From Agelas oroides (lineage: Eukaryota > Porifera > Demospongiae > Agelasida > Agelasidae): a DNA stretch of 64,000 bases. The notes beneath the pieces were generated by a model that saw only the letters and a list, made by a program, of their open reading frames with translations, did no database searches and was not told the origin of the DNA. Positions within the stretch are counted from its first letter, which is position 1. The number at the start of each line of letters is the position of its first letter. The stretch is from assembly GCA_949130485.1 (NCBI GenBank), contig OX422188.1:323391-387390 (forward strand), read 5' to 3'. Below are positions 1 to 13,300 of this stretch, piece after piece. Made by a program: the position numbers and the translations under genes.

Positions 1-99
1 TTATTCATGAGTCAGAATTGGGTTGATCTACAATTTTAAGGTTGTCGATGACTAATGATTTTGTTAGTCATCACTTTTCATTGTGATGATTACACTTGG

Positions 100-480
100 T
101 GTACTGTGTAGACAGGTTCTGCGCCAACGAGAAGGGTGAGACAAGGTGGGTGGGTTTAGGCACGGGATGCTGTGCATACACATGGTGGCTATGTGGCTGG
201 CTATAGGAAGGCCTTGGTCAGTACTGGGTAGACCAGTAACTGGCTCACTGCCTTTGAACAAATGGGCTTAGTAAATGCTACTCTCAGAGCTCCATATCTG
301 AACGGGAGGCATTTTTAGTCTGAATGGGCATTGACTGGTCAAGTTGGTGTGGTTTAGAGTTCTAAATTGCACAAAATGGCTGAAGGAACCCTTGGATGAA
401 GTTTTAAGTGTTAGACCCCAGTAAAAATGAACACAGGGTATTTTGAAAGGCTTCATAACCTAAAACTGGCCTCTGCAGAA
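100..480. mobile_element. Partial copy of the same 0.5-kb element family
   Basis: It shares GGGTGAGACAAGGTGGG, GGTTTAGGCACGGG and GAAGGCCTTGGTC with the copy at 16077-16589. Terminal repeats were not found. The rest of 1-1240 shows no gene I can support. Confidence 0.45.
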
Positions 481-1241
481 AACTAACAGTGAGTTAATAA
501 CTCAGACATACTAACTTCAGAATCAGCACTAAAGCTAACAGCGCAGACCAACAGCCAGAATAATGCTAACAAAACTAAGAAGTGTACATCTATATACCAC
601 AGCCTTTAAACTCTGTAAATTGTATTGTATGAAGTATATATGACAACATTTTTGCATACTTCCATGACACAAATAATACATTTGGGGATGGCTTTAACCT
701 ACCTGTGTTGGATTGGGGCAGGGTCTGGGAACAATGACCCATGGAAGCTACTATCACTACAGTGAAACTTTTCCTAATGGATATTATCAAAAGCAGACAT
801 GTTGTTAAATTGGACAAAAATCTACAGTCTGGAGTAATTTTCTATTGGGTGCAATACTTTCCAGCTCTCCAAAATGCAGACACCTCCATATTCCACATAA
901 TGGACATGTACACTAACAATACTTAACCACCTCCACCAGGCAGATGCTCATCTACCTCACCCACAAGACTGTCCACAACTACTGCTGGATATAATGACTA
1001 GACTGTTTCAGCATTATTAATTCTAGAAATAGCCTCTCGTTAATCTTTTTCCCAGTAGTGTACAAGTACATGTCATACAGCAAGAGAGAGTTCTGCTAAA
1101 TAGCTTTGTTGGCTGTAGCCTGAGTATGCATTGCCACACGTATCGGAATATAGCCTCATACCCAGGCTCCTCCCCAGAAAAATGGGGAGAGAACGTGGAA
1201 GATCTGATCACATGCCCGTGACGTATTATGTTTTGATAATC

Positions 1242-1726
1242 AAATTATTGCCCATGCAGTCCGTACTCAACGTTAAAGCACTGTATGGGCTTTGTTGAAG
1301 TTCTGGATGTCGCAGAGATGACAGATCAGCACTGGAAGGCTTGTAACCTACACCTCGTTCCACTCAAATGGCACTGGAGACTGTTGCTTTATTGACGTTC
1401 ACAGTGCTGGCTACTGCTCACTGCATGTCACTATGACACAGAACTCACAACTGTTCACAGAGGCCTTCCAATTGATGCCATAGTGAGCGATGGGTGACAC
1501 TGTGAACCTTCACAAGGCGATTGCCTTCCGAGCTGCTCGAACAGAACAATGTCGTAGCAGTATAGAACTTGGCGGTTCAGTAGAAGCTTTTAAATATTAT
1601 ACTGGTAACTTACCAGCTTGCTGGATAGCAGCAAACCAGCCTTCCAGTGCTGATCTGTCATCTCAGCAATATCCAGAACGCCCTTGCAGTGCTTAAATGC
1701 TGAGTATTGACTGCATGGCCAATAGT
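1242..1726. mobile_element. Foldback element
   Basis: Arms of roughly 100 bp at 1242-1350 and 1635-1726 are inverted copies. For example, GATGACAGATCAGCACTGGAAGG at the left recurs as its complement near 1642-1665. No coding capacity was recognised. Confidence 0.6.
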
Positions 1727-2333
1727 TACGGTGGCCAAGGGGTATAATGGGTTTCACGCGCGCTTTTCGAAATGACCAAGGGAAAATTTCAACTGCAATT
1801 ACAACGTTCAACTTTCAACTGCGATTCAACTTTTCAACAGTGATTCGTTATTTCTGCTTGCAAAACTCAATCACCATTTTCAACGTTCAACTGCAATTTC
1901 AACACTCAACCGCGATTTGGTTTTTCAATGCTCAACCGCAATTTGTTTCAACGTTCATCTGCAATTCGACTTTTCAACGCTCAGCTGCGATTCCAACTTT
2001 CAACTGCAATTTGCATTTTTTAAGTGACCAACTGTAATTCCAACTCCAGTTTATAAACTATATATTAGAATTAAATACATAATTATAAACAGCAGTTGAA
2101 ATCACAGACGCTGAAAATGCAAATCGCAGTTGAAAGTTGGAATTGCAGTTGAAAGTTGGAATCGCAGTTGAGCGTTGAAAATAGCGATTGCATGTTGGAA
2201 GCTGAAATAACGAATCGCTGTTGAAAAGTTGAATCACGGTTGAAAGTTGAACGTTGCAATCGCAGTCAATAATTTCCCCTGGAAATTTTGAAAAGCGCAC
2301 TCGAAAACTGTTATACTCCTCGGCCACCGTAAA
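1727..2333. mobile_element. Foldback element built of short CAACTGCAAT-type tandem repeats
   Basis: The left end reads TACGGTGGCC and the right end GGCCACCGTA. The inversion continues through GCGCGCTTTT (left) and AAAAGCGC (right). Each arm is mostly short repeats of a TTTCAACTGCAATTCC type, in opposite orientation in the two arms, around a spacer near 2040-2095. It adjoins the foldback at 1242-1726. Confidence 0.65.
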
Positions 2334-2493
2334 TTATCAAAACATCAAAACCACACATAAAACCATATTATGTCACATGGCACGTGATCAGATCTTCCAG
2401 GCTTTCTCCCCGTTTTTCTGGCAAGGAGTCGGCTATCAGAATGTACCAAAAAATCCAAACACGTTTTTTACAGTGGACATGCAGTGGAGATCC

Positions 2494-2756
2494 TAGTCTA
2501 TTAAGCCAGCCCATCTCTCACCCTCCAGAAAAGTGAGAGAGGGTCTAGCAGATGTCATAGTTCACAGCTTGTTTAATCTGCAGCCCTAAAACTGTACCAG
2601 TATTAGTCTTACCTACTGAAGCCAAGGTGTTGCTACTGTCTCAAAATGGAACAGTAGGATCTGAGTGGTCAGCATTTCATGCATACTAATAACATCTGCT
2701 AGATTATCTCTCACTTTTCTGGAGGGTGAGAGAGGGTCTGGCTTGATAGATTATGG
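2494..2756. mobile_element. Small inverted-repeat element
   Basis: AGTCTATTAAGCCAG with CTCTCACCCTCCAGAAAAG at the left is mirrored by CTTTTCTGGAGGGTGAGAG with CTGGCTTGATAGATTA at the right. It is non-coding. Confidence 0.55.
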
Positions 2757-3534
2757 AGGTCCCTGTTGTGCCCACTTTAGAGAGGTTCCAGTAGCTAGTA
2801 GCATACTGTGCCAATTATCGACTGGTACCAATTATCGAACAGTAGAAGATGGAAAAATTTCACGCAAATATTGCATGAATGTGTATCAAGTGGACGGCAT
2901 TTAACTTCTGGTCAATGCATTGCGCAGTCAGCAAGACAGTTTTGCATTATTTACTGGCATATGCTTCCGATTTTGCAAAGGAACGGTATTGATTTTAGAG
3001 CTACTATTCGTCTAAACCACCAGAGAATGTCTAGCAGTTTTGGAAGGAACTCTGGGGCTCAGTAACACCCTACTACCTGTGTGTCTGTCCATGATGGAAG
3101 TTCTTCCTGCCAAGTCTGACTCAGCTCTTGTGTAATGCCAGGTGCTAGTGTAACAGTATGGTACAGGAGGCATGGTGGTACTAAATTTCTTTCAAGCTAT
3201 ATAACAGTTCAGAATCTTGTTGCTGGTCGATAATTCATAATAGGAAAATGGATGAGCAGTTGATAATTGGTACTGGCATAAGTGGCATGGTATGAAAAAC
3301 ATATTGCTCATGCGCACTTGTGTGTTAGATAAAAGAGTTATCCTATTCGGCAAGAGCCTACTCTCTTGTTTGGTGCTTTGTTCCTGTATCATTCCTGAAC
3401 TGAGATGAAGGCAACTACAAGTTGCATTCAATAATTGGTACCATACGCTAACATTTAACAATGGGATGCTGATAGCTTGCATTATTTTCACCTAGATTGC
3501 AATAATTTGAGATGGATAATAATCAACAGCTTAC

Positions 3535-6223
3535 CAATGCACTGTCGACAAATTCCACCATTACGAAATGATAACCCACTCCCAAGGCAGCAGTCCCTGG
3601 CAGTGCTCACACCAGTGACATTATTTCCTCCACAGCCAGTAGCATCATGGCATGACTGGAACTGTGCAGAACCTGTGGGAAAACACAAGTTAACAGTAGG
3701 ACCTATATTGTACCCCATTAAATGAGTGAATTTGTTGTCTGCCATTAGATCAAATAATATTTAGTTGTTTTTAATGTACAAGTACAAAATGTTTGTTACA
3801 TCAGACACTCATTTTGTTTCCCATTGATATGTCGCTGCTCTGGCAGGTGGGTGAAAGCTCATATCATGTGTAGGTCAAGCTGCACAGTTGAGCACATTAA
3901 GTGGATGCAACAGAGATTCTTTATGGTTCTCTCAAAAGGAATGCTTCAGCAGTTATCTAATTTGCCAACCACTTGTTGTGATGACAGATACCACAAAATT
4001 CTTGACTGATATCTTCAAAGAGAAGTGAACAGATGGTGACTGGCCTTCAGTGGTAATATCCTAGACAAGATTACACCCAAAAATGACTTCTGGTAAACAG
4101 GAGAGACAGCTGGTCAAGTCCTTGAAGTGAAACTGGTCAAAGCAATTAACTAATTGCATGGCCCAGAGAAGATTCTAGTGGTCAAGATGAAGCCAGGAGT
4201 GGTTGGACAAGGTAAGTGTGATTTAGTTACAGTGGTGAGGTCTTATGCACAGATAGTTTCTGTGGACATTTTTCCAGATCACCAATAGTGTACAGAGGTA
4301 TCTCTACAGCACTGAAGTAATGTGCAGGTGTAAAGTGCTTATCAATACAAAGTGTGGATAAATGTTTACCTCCACAATTCGGAGGCACTTTCATATTACA
4401 TTTGCATCACTATCTTAGCTTTTCCAGACTAAGTCCAAATAACACACAGTACTCTCAGAACATACTAGCATGCCACAAGCTGATTTCACTAGTGAGCCTT
4501 GACTAAGGGGGTTTCCATGGCAACCACAGACACTGGTCTGGATCCACCACTGAGTCACACAAGCACACATCTTCAACATTAGCAGGAAAGAGTATCACTA
4601 ATCAGCAGTCTATAATCCATGGACAGTAGAGGCAAAGATTTCCTATCTGCTCAGCAACGCTTAGAGAGATGTATGCCAAAAATGCTGGGCATCAGGACAC
4701 TTTAGTTTCTAGCTGCGTAGTAGATTCTTTGAGCTATGACTGCCAATGTCCACCTGGATTCTCATAGATCTCTACTCGATCTTGTCTGTTGGATGCCACC
4801 AATGCTTTTTTATTATATAACTGAGATGATTACATCAAATGTACATTTCCCTCAAATTTGATGGCACAGATACCAACTGAAGTAAGCAGCTTAGATCGAA
4901 GGTGGGTCACATAACTAAAACAATGAAGGGTGCTAATGGTGGCTCACACAACTGGAACAAAGATGGGGTGTGCATTAGGTGGTTCACATAACTGAGGGTG
5001 ATAAAGATGGTTCACATAGCTGAAACAATGGAGAGCGATAAAGGTGGTTCACATAGCTGAAACAATGGAGGGCGATAAAGGTGGTTCACATAGCTGAAAC
5101 AACGAAGGGCGATAAAGGTGGTTCACATAGCTGAAACAATGGAGGGCGATAAAGGTGGTTCACACAACTGAAACAACGGAGGGTGATAAAGGTGGTTCAC
5201 ACAACTGAAACAACGGAGGGCGATAAAGGTGGTTCACATAACTGAAACAACGGAGGGCGATAAAGGTGGTTCACATAACTGAAACAATGGAGGGCGATAA
5301 AGGTGGTTCACATAACTGAAACAATGGAGGGCGATAAAGGTGGTTCACATAGCTGAAACAACGGAGGGTGATAAAGGTGGTTCACATAGCTGAAACAATG
5401 GAGGGCGATAAAGGTGGTTCGCATAGCTGAAACAATGGAGGGGGATAAAGGTAGTTCACATAGCTGAAACAATGGAGGGAGCATGAGGTGGTTCACATAG
5501 CTGAAACAATGGAGGGTGATAAAGGTGGTTCACATAGCTGAAACAATGGAGGGCAATAAATAGCTGAAATAATGGAGGGCGATAATGATGGTTCACATAG
5601 CTGAAACAATGGAGAGCGATAATGATGGTCCACATGACTAAACAATGAAAGGTGGTTCACAGCTGAAACAATGGAAGGACAACATGGTGGACTTGTGTTG
5701 TCTGTGGATGCACTGTCAAAAGATTGTCTACATGATATGCCTTGCCACTCCTCGTTTCCTCACGCACTCAATCTGTTTAGTGCACATATAATCGTATTAT
5801 TGTACACAGTTAATAGTCGGTGGCTGCATTTTGTCTGAACTTTGTCACACGTTTGAGGATATACTTTTGTCTATATAGCAGCGTGAAAGACTAAGCATGT
5901 TTATGTCAGCAGAAGGTGCTAACCGACAATAATTATGGCTATCGCGAAGCATGTCCCATTGCCACCATGACGCGCGCAACAGTCAGCAGCTAACATTATT
6001 GCGGTCGTTCTCATGATGAATAAATCATAATTAGGACATGCAACAAATTTTTCGTAACAAGCTGCTTCACTTCGTATGCGAACATTTTTTCCCTGATACA
6101 AAACACATTGTACAGGTCCAGATTCAGTCTTGCGGTTAGGTAATGCTCACCTGGCTGTACTGCAGCAGCTAGAATCACCAGCACGGTCACAGTTGCGATG
6201 TACAAGGTTCCCGGACGCGCCAT
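3535..6223 (-). CDS. 5' end of a third family gene (signal peptide and cysteine module only)
   Basis: Exon 1 (6151-6223, 24 codons plus one base) starts MARPGTLY followed by a hydrophobic stretch (IATVTVLVILAAAV) and ends at GTGAGC. Exon 2 (3535-3672, 46 codons) carries SCHDATGCGG, RDCCLGSGLSFRNGG and CRQCIG, then a GTAAGC donor. Both junctions are phase 1, as in the paralogues. No Calx-beta exon is visible in the 3.5 kb to the left, whereas the paralogues have one within about 0.4-1.0 kb. The rest may lie beyond the window or may have been lost. The 2.5-kb intron contains a 37-bp minisatellite. Confidence 0.55.
4898..5690. repeat. 37-bp minisatellite, about 21 copies
   Basis: The unit is close to GATAAAGGTGGTTCACATAG followed by CTGAAACAATGGAGGGC. 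Copies vary by a few bases and degenerate at both ends. It lies in intron 1 of the third family gene. Confidence 0.9.
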
Positions 6224-7445
6224 CACTGAAGCAGCGGTCCAAGGAAATACTGACTCGACTGTAGCCTGTGCTTGACTGCAACTGCAAGCTGAGTGGAGCT
6301 CCGTTTCCGTATATTGGAAGGGCGGCGGCGGCGTGCGCACCGGTGGGCGTGGCAGTGGTTGTGGTAAAAAAAAAATTAGGCTTTGCCGTGGTACAATTAT
6401 TATGACTTCAAACAAGCAGTCTCCCATATGGCCATCGTTTAATTACAGGCATCCAATCTTTGTCTGTGGACAGCCACCTATAAGATGGCTGCTTAAACAA
6501 TGTTTGTAGCCAACTACCCTTCCCACCATCCAGTTTTTGATCGCTTGCATCTTGATGTTTAGAATGAACAATAGTGCTTATGAGTCCCAACCATCTAAAA
6601 TAGTCAGTAAACAGTGAACCTAGCGTTAAATGTAGTATAGTCTCACAACCCACTCTCTTTGCATGGAGATATGCAAATGCCAGAGTTGTGTGACTCATTA
6701 GCTTAGGACATGCTAACATCATGTTTCAGTGATGTAAATACTAACCCATTTGTGCAATCTACAAAGAACACTTCCTATGTGGCAGCAATGTGATGGTCAC
6801 AGTGAGTGAGTAGACTCTTCCCCTCCATGCAAATGAGAAACTAGCTATAGCCATATGACAAAATGTAGATAGATGAATGAAACAGAGCCAAAGTATCTAT
6901 CCCCATGATTTTGTTTTTACAACCTAGTAGCACCTCTCTCTTCACCAGCATAGCAAAAAATTCTTACCAGGGAAAATGTTGGTTGCCTTGGTGATATGCT
7001 GATAATGAACAGATGGTAAGGTCTTGTTGCTGCTGTACCACAAACAACCAAACCAACCAAAACTATGCACACAATCAGCAGTGTCAAGAGGGTGGGTGGT
7101 TGTTCTAGTACTACAACAGATGGCTATCTTGGAACTGTTTGTCCAAATAACAGATGATGAACAGATGGTTATGTCACTACATGCCAAGGTACAAAGTTTG
7201 TGGCTAGACAATGACAAAAATACCAATCAGGAATGTTACAGACATATACAATGTCTATATACACCTCTGATAGCCCCAAGTTTATCTAGAGTCACAATGC
7301 TAAAGTACTAAACTGGTTGTGAATCTCAAAAGCAACATAAAACACAATCAACTCTGATCATGATTCTAAGAATTAGAAAGATGCATGACATTTAAGACTT
7401 CGACAGTTCCGGACTAATCATAGACGTAGGAAAGACTTTTTGATT

Positions 7446-7470
7446 GGGGGGGGGGGGGGGGGGGGGGGGG
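7446..7470. repeat. Poly-G run of 25 bases
   Basis: An uninterrupted G tract is followed by CACATGCCCCCCGGTGCCCC, part of a G/C-rich dispersed repeat also seen near 25440-25510, 25820-25860, 60361-60400 and 63355-63375. Confidence 0.9.
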
Positions 7471-7798
7471 CACATGCCCCCCGGTGCCCCCTGGTTCCTA
7501 CACCTATGTTAATCATTGGAAGTATGCTGAAGTTGGCCTGGTTTTTTTAAGGTTTCTAAATGAAAACAACAGGTGTGGACTCGGTCTAAGTGCATTTCCA
7601 GTCATAATCACAGTGGCTACACAGTTAAATTGGCTGGACTGTTTATACAACAGAATAGCCACTGAGATTACAGTATCAAAATATAAACTCTTCCTTGCAT
7701 AAATTGCAGCAAATGTTTGTCAAAACAAATCACATTTTGTTCCTTAGGCAAATTATTTACAAATCCTCTACTAGTGTTGATAAAGACAACACACATAT

Positions 7799-7799
7799 A

Positions 7800-7839
<40 letters not shown>

Positions 7840-7930
7840 TGCAAGCATACACATACACACACGCATGCACGCACACACATACAAACACATGCACACACAC
7901 ACACCCACAGACACACCCCCACACACACAA
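7799..7930. repeat. (CA)n microsatellite, interrupted
   Basis: Almost continuous CA dinucleotides with GCATGCA interruptions. Any open frame across it is an artefact of the dinucleotide. Confidence 0.95.
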
Positions 7931-7942
7931 GACTGTGATTAC

Positions 7943-8252
7943 TGTAAGTAGAGTAACCATGCACAATCCATAATAATCATCTTACTATATGTACACATTA
8001 TCTCTAATGATAACGGTAGTATGATAGCTACTGCACATCTGGCATAAGGGTGCACTGTGATCACGCATTCAATTATCCTCGTTCCCAGGCACTTGAACGA
8101 GTGCCTGGGAACGAGGCTAGTAGAGTAAGTGTAAGTAGAGTAACAATGCACAACCATAATCATCTTACTACACATTATCTCTAATGATAACCGTAGTATG
8201 ATAGCTACTGCACATCTGGCAGGGTACACTGTGATCATGCATGTATTCAATC
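7943..8252. repeat. About 125-bp direct repeat flanking a palindrome
   Basis: 7943-8073 and 8131-8252 share GTAAGTAGAGTAAC, CATTATCTCTAATGATAAC and GATAGCTACTGCACATCTGGC. Between them, at 8077-8116, lies an inverted repeat with 17-bp arms beginning CCTCGTTCCCAGGCACT. Confidence 0.75.
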
Positions 8253-8332
8253 TGCAATGTTGTGATAATGATAAACACCCACGTGCACATGATCATTAAA
8301 AGTCTACTACAAAATTTGCTGATGGTATTTTG

Positions 8333-8368
8333 GATTCATAGGCCTACTTGCAAGTAGGCCTATGAATC
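8333..8368. repeat. Perfect 36-bp palindrome
   Basis: The 18-bp arm GATTCATAGGCCTACTTG is followed directly by its reverse complement with no spacer. Confidence 0.9.
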
Positions 8369-8607
8369 ATGCTGCTTAGTGTATTGTAAATAATTGTCCT
8401 ACTTGGTTGCTGTCAAGTGGGGATAGCAAGCTTTAGTCAGCATACTTTCCATCATTATTGACTAACAATCGTCCTCCACTATTACAATGCTCTGTCAGTG
8501 GCTTGGAGGACACCATCCATGATGGGGTGCTAAAGCAACAGCAGAAGCCCAAAACATGCTTTCTCTAGAACACCAACATAATCTCTCCATAAAATGAGGT
8601 CCTCAGT

Positions 8608-8644
8608 AGTCTCATTCCCAGATCCCCAGTCTGGGAATGAGACT
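8608..8644. mobile_element. Minimal element with AGTCTCATTCCCAGA ends
   Basis: Two 15-bp inverted ends are separated by 7 bp. The same ends bound the 494-bp element at 25391-25884, in the same position relative to the homologous exon. Confidence 0.6.
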
Positions 8645-9312
8645 GGATACACCTATTATTTTCAGTGCAGTGTTGAGATGGTTCTAGATTTTAAGTTGCT
8701 ATGATCTGGTGGCATCGGATTCACACACATTGGGTAAAGTTGATGGCAAAATTTCAAATAGATTGCCATCCTTCACCAGGCAGAATACGGATTAATGCAT
8801 GGTAAGTAGGCTCTTTTGCAATGCTAAATTTGGAAATCATATTAATTGGAGATTGTGATGTCTGTATTACCACTAGAGACCAAATTCAGCATCACATCAC
8901 ACACTAAGAAAAACAACAACATTGATACAATACATCAATGCATGTGTGAAGGACACACTACAGTGGTGTTTAAGGAGCTGAAGCCAGCGTCTATTGTATC
9001 AACTAAACATACTGAGCTGCTGTTAGATTGTTGGCACCTAAAACCTGCCACCTACTATACTGTACACTTAGAAAATCCTGCAGTGCTACAATAATGTTGT
9101 CATTCAACATTTTGGATCTACATGTATAAGTTAACAACTTTTGGCTTGTACCACAAGTAAGTGTTATCAGTAAACCAAAAATCAAATAATCATACATTCC
9201 TGATCATCCACTAAGTAGTTTCTGTACACGGAATCAAAAGTTTTACAAAACAAACTAGTTTTACTACTGTGTCATTGTACCAACTCGGGGTATGTACCAC
9301 TCAAATGCTAGT

Positions 9313-10377
9313 TTAAGCCATGCACCTTGCTGAATCAAAGTGGTCAAAAGCATATTCTGTTCCAAATATGTTGTCCACCTTGTAGTCACTGTATTCGCCC
9401 TGGAGCACAGGATCATTCGGGTTGTCCACCTCACTGATTGGACCTCCCTGCCTGTTTCCCACATAGAGACACCAGTTTTCCTTGAGCTCCCAGTTCAGGG
9501 GATAAAGGAACCCCACAAACTGTCTCTGTTGGCCAGGATAGTTGACTGTGATGGTATAGGCATCTGTACGCACTTCTCCACGAATCTGTTCATTGTAGCG
9601 AACCACATTAATGGGGATATTCCAGAATTGACCTGTACAGAAGAGGTCCATTCAGTTGCTCATGTGTTGCAGACAAAAACAATATTATTGATTGTGATAC
9701 TGCCTCGATGATCTTAGCAGTAATAATTTGATTAGACATGCAACCCTTTGAAAGTAGGTACCACCAGGCTTCTACAAACAATGTTACATTATGACATGCA
9801 GACTAACCCAGTATGCCATGGGATGTCTCTGCCAGGTTAAGCCCACGAGCAATGACATAGCGAATCATCGGAGCCTCAAAGGTGGCATTTCCATTTTCAA
9901 AGGTACCGGTTTGGCAGAAGACCCACATGACCAGGTCATGGTCCTCACAGTTGGGTACTGCAATACGAACACGAGTTGGATATTTTCGGACAGAAATTCC
10001 TCCCATTCTGTATGACGTGGTTATCTCCACACCATCCACAAAAGCCCTGCAACCATTGAGATCTGCCCTAATGTTGTGACACTGACTAGCACCATCCACG
10101 GCTCGGACTCCGATTCTGTCAATGATGTTAATGTCCACATCACTTCTGACCCTTGCATAGTGGGCATTGACGGAGACACACACATCACTCACGAGGTTGA
10201 AGTGCTCATTTGCCTCTCCATGAACCTCATAGCACAGGGACACACGTTCATTCTCATTGAGCCCCAGTAGCATTCGAGTGCCATTTCCAACATTCAGAGG
10301 TACGGTCATGAGTGGGTCACCAGTGACTGTGTCATTAACACGAACCACTGGTGTTAGTGATGGTGGTGTTGTTGGAC
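9313..10377 (-). other. Paralogue conserved C-terminal region (ITIH-C/VWD-like)
   Basis: Exons 9808-10377 (190 codons) and 9313-9632 (to the stop). Motifs match the giant gene position by position: VNDTVTGDPLMTVPL, SLCYEVHGE, FNLVSDVCVSVNAHY, VRIAVPNC, MWVFCQ, VIARGLNL, SHGILGQFWNIPI, YVGNRQGGPI and a final DSARC. A proline/threonine-rich linker (PTTPPSLTP) precedes it. Confidence 0.75.
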
Positions 10378-13300
10378 CTAATGGTATGGCAAAGAGAGGT
10401 AGGAATACATGGTATATCAGAATATGTCACTTTATACTTCAAAAATCTACAAAAGTACAAAAATTGAAAGGGTCGCTTTAAGCCTAGTTATGTTACATTT
10501 TAAAAATACTGCATCATCTGTTTGCGAGAGACAAATACAGATATTTCAAAGCTTCATTTCACAGCTGTTACTTACTGAGGTCATTGTCTGTAATCTGCAC
10601 TGTTGTTTCAGATGAATCAACAAGAATCCGATCTGCAGAAATAGTTGTCACTGAGCTATTTATGAGTGTCAACCTGACGGTGAACTCTTCTGTTGGCTCG
10701 ACACTGGCATCGTTCATGATTGATATACTGAAGCACTGTCTTGGACGCTGGCTGGTGAAGGGACCCAATGTCATTGAAACACTCATGTAGTCACTAGTAG
10801 AGACTAAAATATGTATGTGGTGAGTTGGGGTTGTGGGGTTTGGGGGATGGAGTGTACACACATCACATACAGATTATAACAGCACACTCAAATATGTAAT
10901 TCTGTACTTATATTTGTAGGCCACCAATTAATTAAGTGTTTAGACTCCTATTGTTTGTAATACCTGCACTGCCATCTTGTGTCTCCACGGTGAGGTTGAA
11001 GGTGACGGTACCAATGTCCTGTCGTCTTGGCATTGTAATGTTGACACACACTTCCACCTGTCCATCTCCTTCACCAACTGTGTATGTGCGCCTCTCAAAT
11101 CCTACCACCACAGCTGTAAGGAAAGATTGAGTGGTATGTAAATAATGAGCAATCATATGTAATGTTCACCTTGGTTTGCTTCAAATGCCATCAAAGGGTC
11201 TACGCATCTTCAAGATCTAAGGGTTCTTATCAAAGTCTGAGGAAGTATTGTGATATGTTGCTTTAACCATATTGTGAGACATTACCAAATCACAGCATAC
11301 AGACTATGTACGTATGTCTATGAGTACTGTCACTCTTTACTGTATTGCTCTATAAAATATATATGTATATATCTGGCATACGTATTCTGCATGTCTTTAA
11401 ACATTATTTAGTGCGACAGCCCTGTGTCACGTATAGACACTAAGTAAGGTATTCACTGCTACTGACATGATACAGCCAGTGCAAGAGGTTACGTGTTTTC
11501 AGTGTGAGTAAAAATGAAAAGCAAAGTATTTCAGTTCATAAGTGTTAGTCAGCACCAAAAATTATAATGGCTATCCTCAACTATTTTTTTTAAATCCATG
11601 ATAACGTACAGCTAGAGTCGTGTATTCTGACAGTAGCCACAGCAGGTGTAACATTCACTGATCCTGGTGGTAAGGTGGGATCTGCCCGAAGAGACAAGGT
11701 TAACTGCAGCTCTTCCACTCCCTCAGGAACATCATCCACAAATATAGGAAATGTGAATGTTTGTGATCGTCGTGTATCATTAAACATTGCATTTACAACA
11801 GAGAATCCTTGGTTGTCAAATATAGAGTAGAAACCACCAGCAATTCGTGGAAAGTCCTCAACCCCAGCTATAGGATTCCGCCCAGCGTCAATGGCTGATT
11901 GTGATCCTGCACAAGGAAAGTACAACTACAAAAATAGTACAGTAATGAACATTTGAATTACCTCTACCTAGTTTAGGCTAGGCAGGCATAGAGTACAAGC
12001 TAGCAACAATAAGGAATGCCATCCCTACCTGCTGAGCCATTCATGGAATCCACATTGAGACCGAACATAATCTCAAATCCAAGTACAGGGTCAGGTGCTG
12101 GGGAACTAATACTGACATTGAGAGTAGCTTGTCCATCAGTTTCATTAATTTCAACCAGTGTGTCCACAAATCCAACCACAACAACTGTAAGGTGAGAAGA
12201 GTACTCATTATCTTAGGGAGCCAAACTGCAACAGTTATTTTTATTATGGTGATACATATTGTTCCCAGGCTCATCCCACGCATGATGGAAAGCTGGGCGT
12301 AGCCTTGGGACTAGGCTAACATATACACATGTACACACATTGACAGTATTTGGACAGAAACTACAGTATGATCCTAGCAAATGCCACTTTCTGGCATGTT
12401 AATATTGCCCGGTATACCACAAAGTAACATAAAGTAGTCTAATAATTAAACTTATCATTGCCATTTCCTAAATTGAGTCTCTTACATAGTCTGCTACATT
12501 GAGTCTCTAATCATATACATGGTCTGCTACAAAGGACTAGAAATTGCAAAAGAATACATGGAAGATAGGTCTGGTGACTTACTACCTGCATGTAATAATA
12601 TTTCGATAACATAATAAAGTTTCACTGTTAATATTGAGAAGCATGGCTAATTAAGATAATGGGCTAAAATCTATGGCTTTGCTAAAGAAACTCTGAATAT
12701 ATCAGTAGAATTTTGTAACTCACCATCATCATCCTGGATCACTATTTCAAGTTGCTGAAAGCATCCATTAGCCTCAGTGCATGAAAAAGCTGGACTGTTA
12801 ACAGCTGGAGTGACGGACAGCTGGAATACTTCTTGGTTCTCTGGTGTATTATCTCCAATAATTTGGTAAGAAAAACTGATATTGTTTTGTCCAGGTGCCA
12901 GTTCTCGAACTACAACAGAAACATCGCGTCCAGCAGCTACAAAATCTACACCTTTTGTAGCACTTTGTCCAAATGGTGAGGTAAGTGTACCAATCTCAAT
13001 CTGAACAAAAAATGTTTGTTCTGACGCAAGACTTTTATCAATGATTGTTTCAAACTGTTGAAACACTTCAGTGTGGAAGATTCTTCGCAATGTAAAACCG
13101 ATTTCAATAGCTGTAGAAAAAAGGGGAAACAACAATCAACACGGGAAAGCTCTTTGATATCAAGTTGGTAACAGAAAACTTTCTTTACATCAATAACATA
13201 GAAATGACAATCCTTACTCTCTAACCGGAGGCCACCTTACTATTGTGTAAAGGCCACAAAAGCTCTTCTTTGACAAAGGAAAGTGCTAAGTGAGCTCATG

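Larger units (their letters stand above)
6960..9050 (-). pseudogene. Decayed paralogue exons matching the 3' part of the giant gene
   Basis: Three stretches align by eye with the giant gene. Positions 8457-8600 match the B exon at 25040-25234 (shared CTCTGTCAGTGG and AAGCAACAGC). Positions 8645-8735 match the A exon at 25893-26039 (shared TCAGTGCAGTGTTG). Positions about 8930-9045 match the B exon at 26916-27152 (shared GAAGGACACACT and GTTTAAGGAGC). Positions about 7090-7215 match the giant gene's stop and 3' flank (GTGGGTGGTTGTT and TGGCTAGACAATG). Order and strand agree with one gene. The frames are broken and splice sites lost, so it is a relic. Confidence 0.6.

Noticed and set aside
590-817. 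Possible minus-strand exon with a GTAGGT donor near 705
   Set aside because: It contains a sequence resembling the dispersed GTTCCCAGACC element end, and no Calx-beta or cysteine pattern is present.
4898-5690. CRISPR-like array
   Set aside because: The 37-bp units are contiguous with no unique spacers, and the context is eukaryotic, so it is a minisatellite.
7668-7973. Open frames on both strands rich in His/Thr or Cys/Val
   Set aside because: They are translations of the (CA)n microsatellite.
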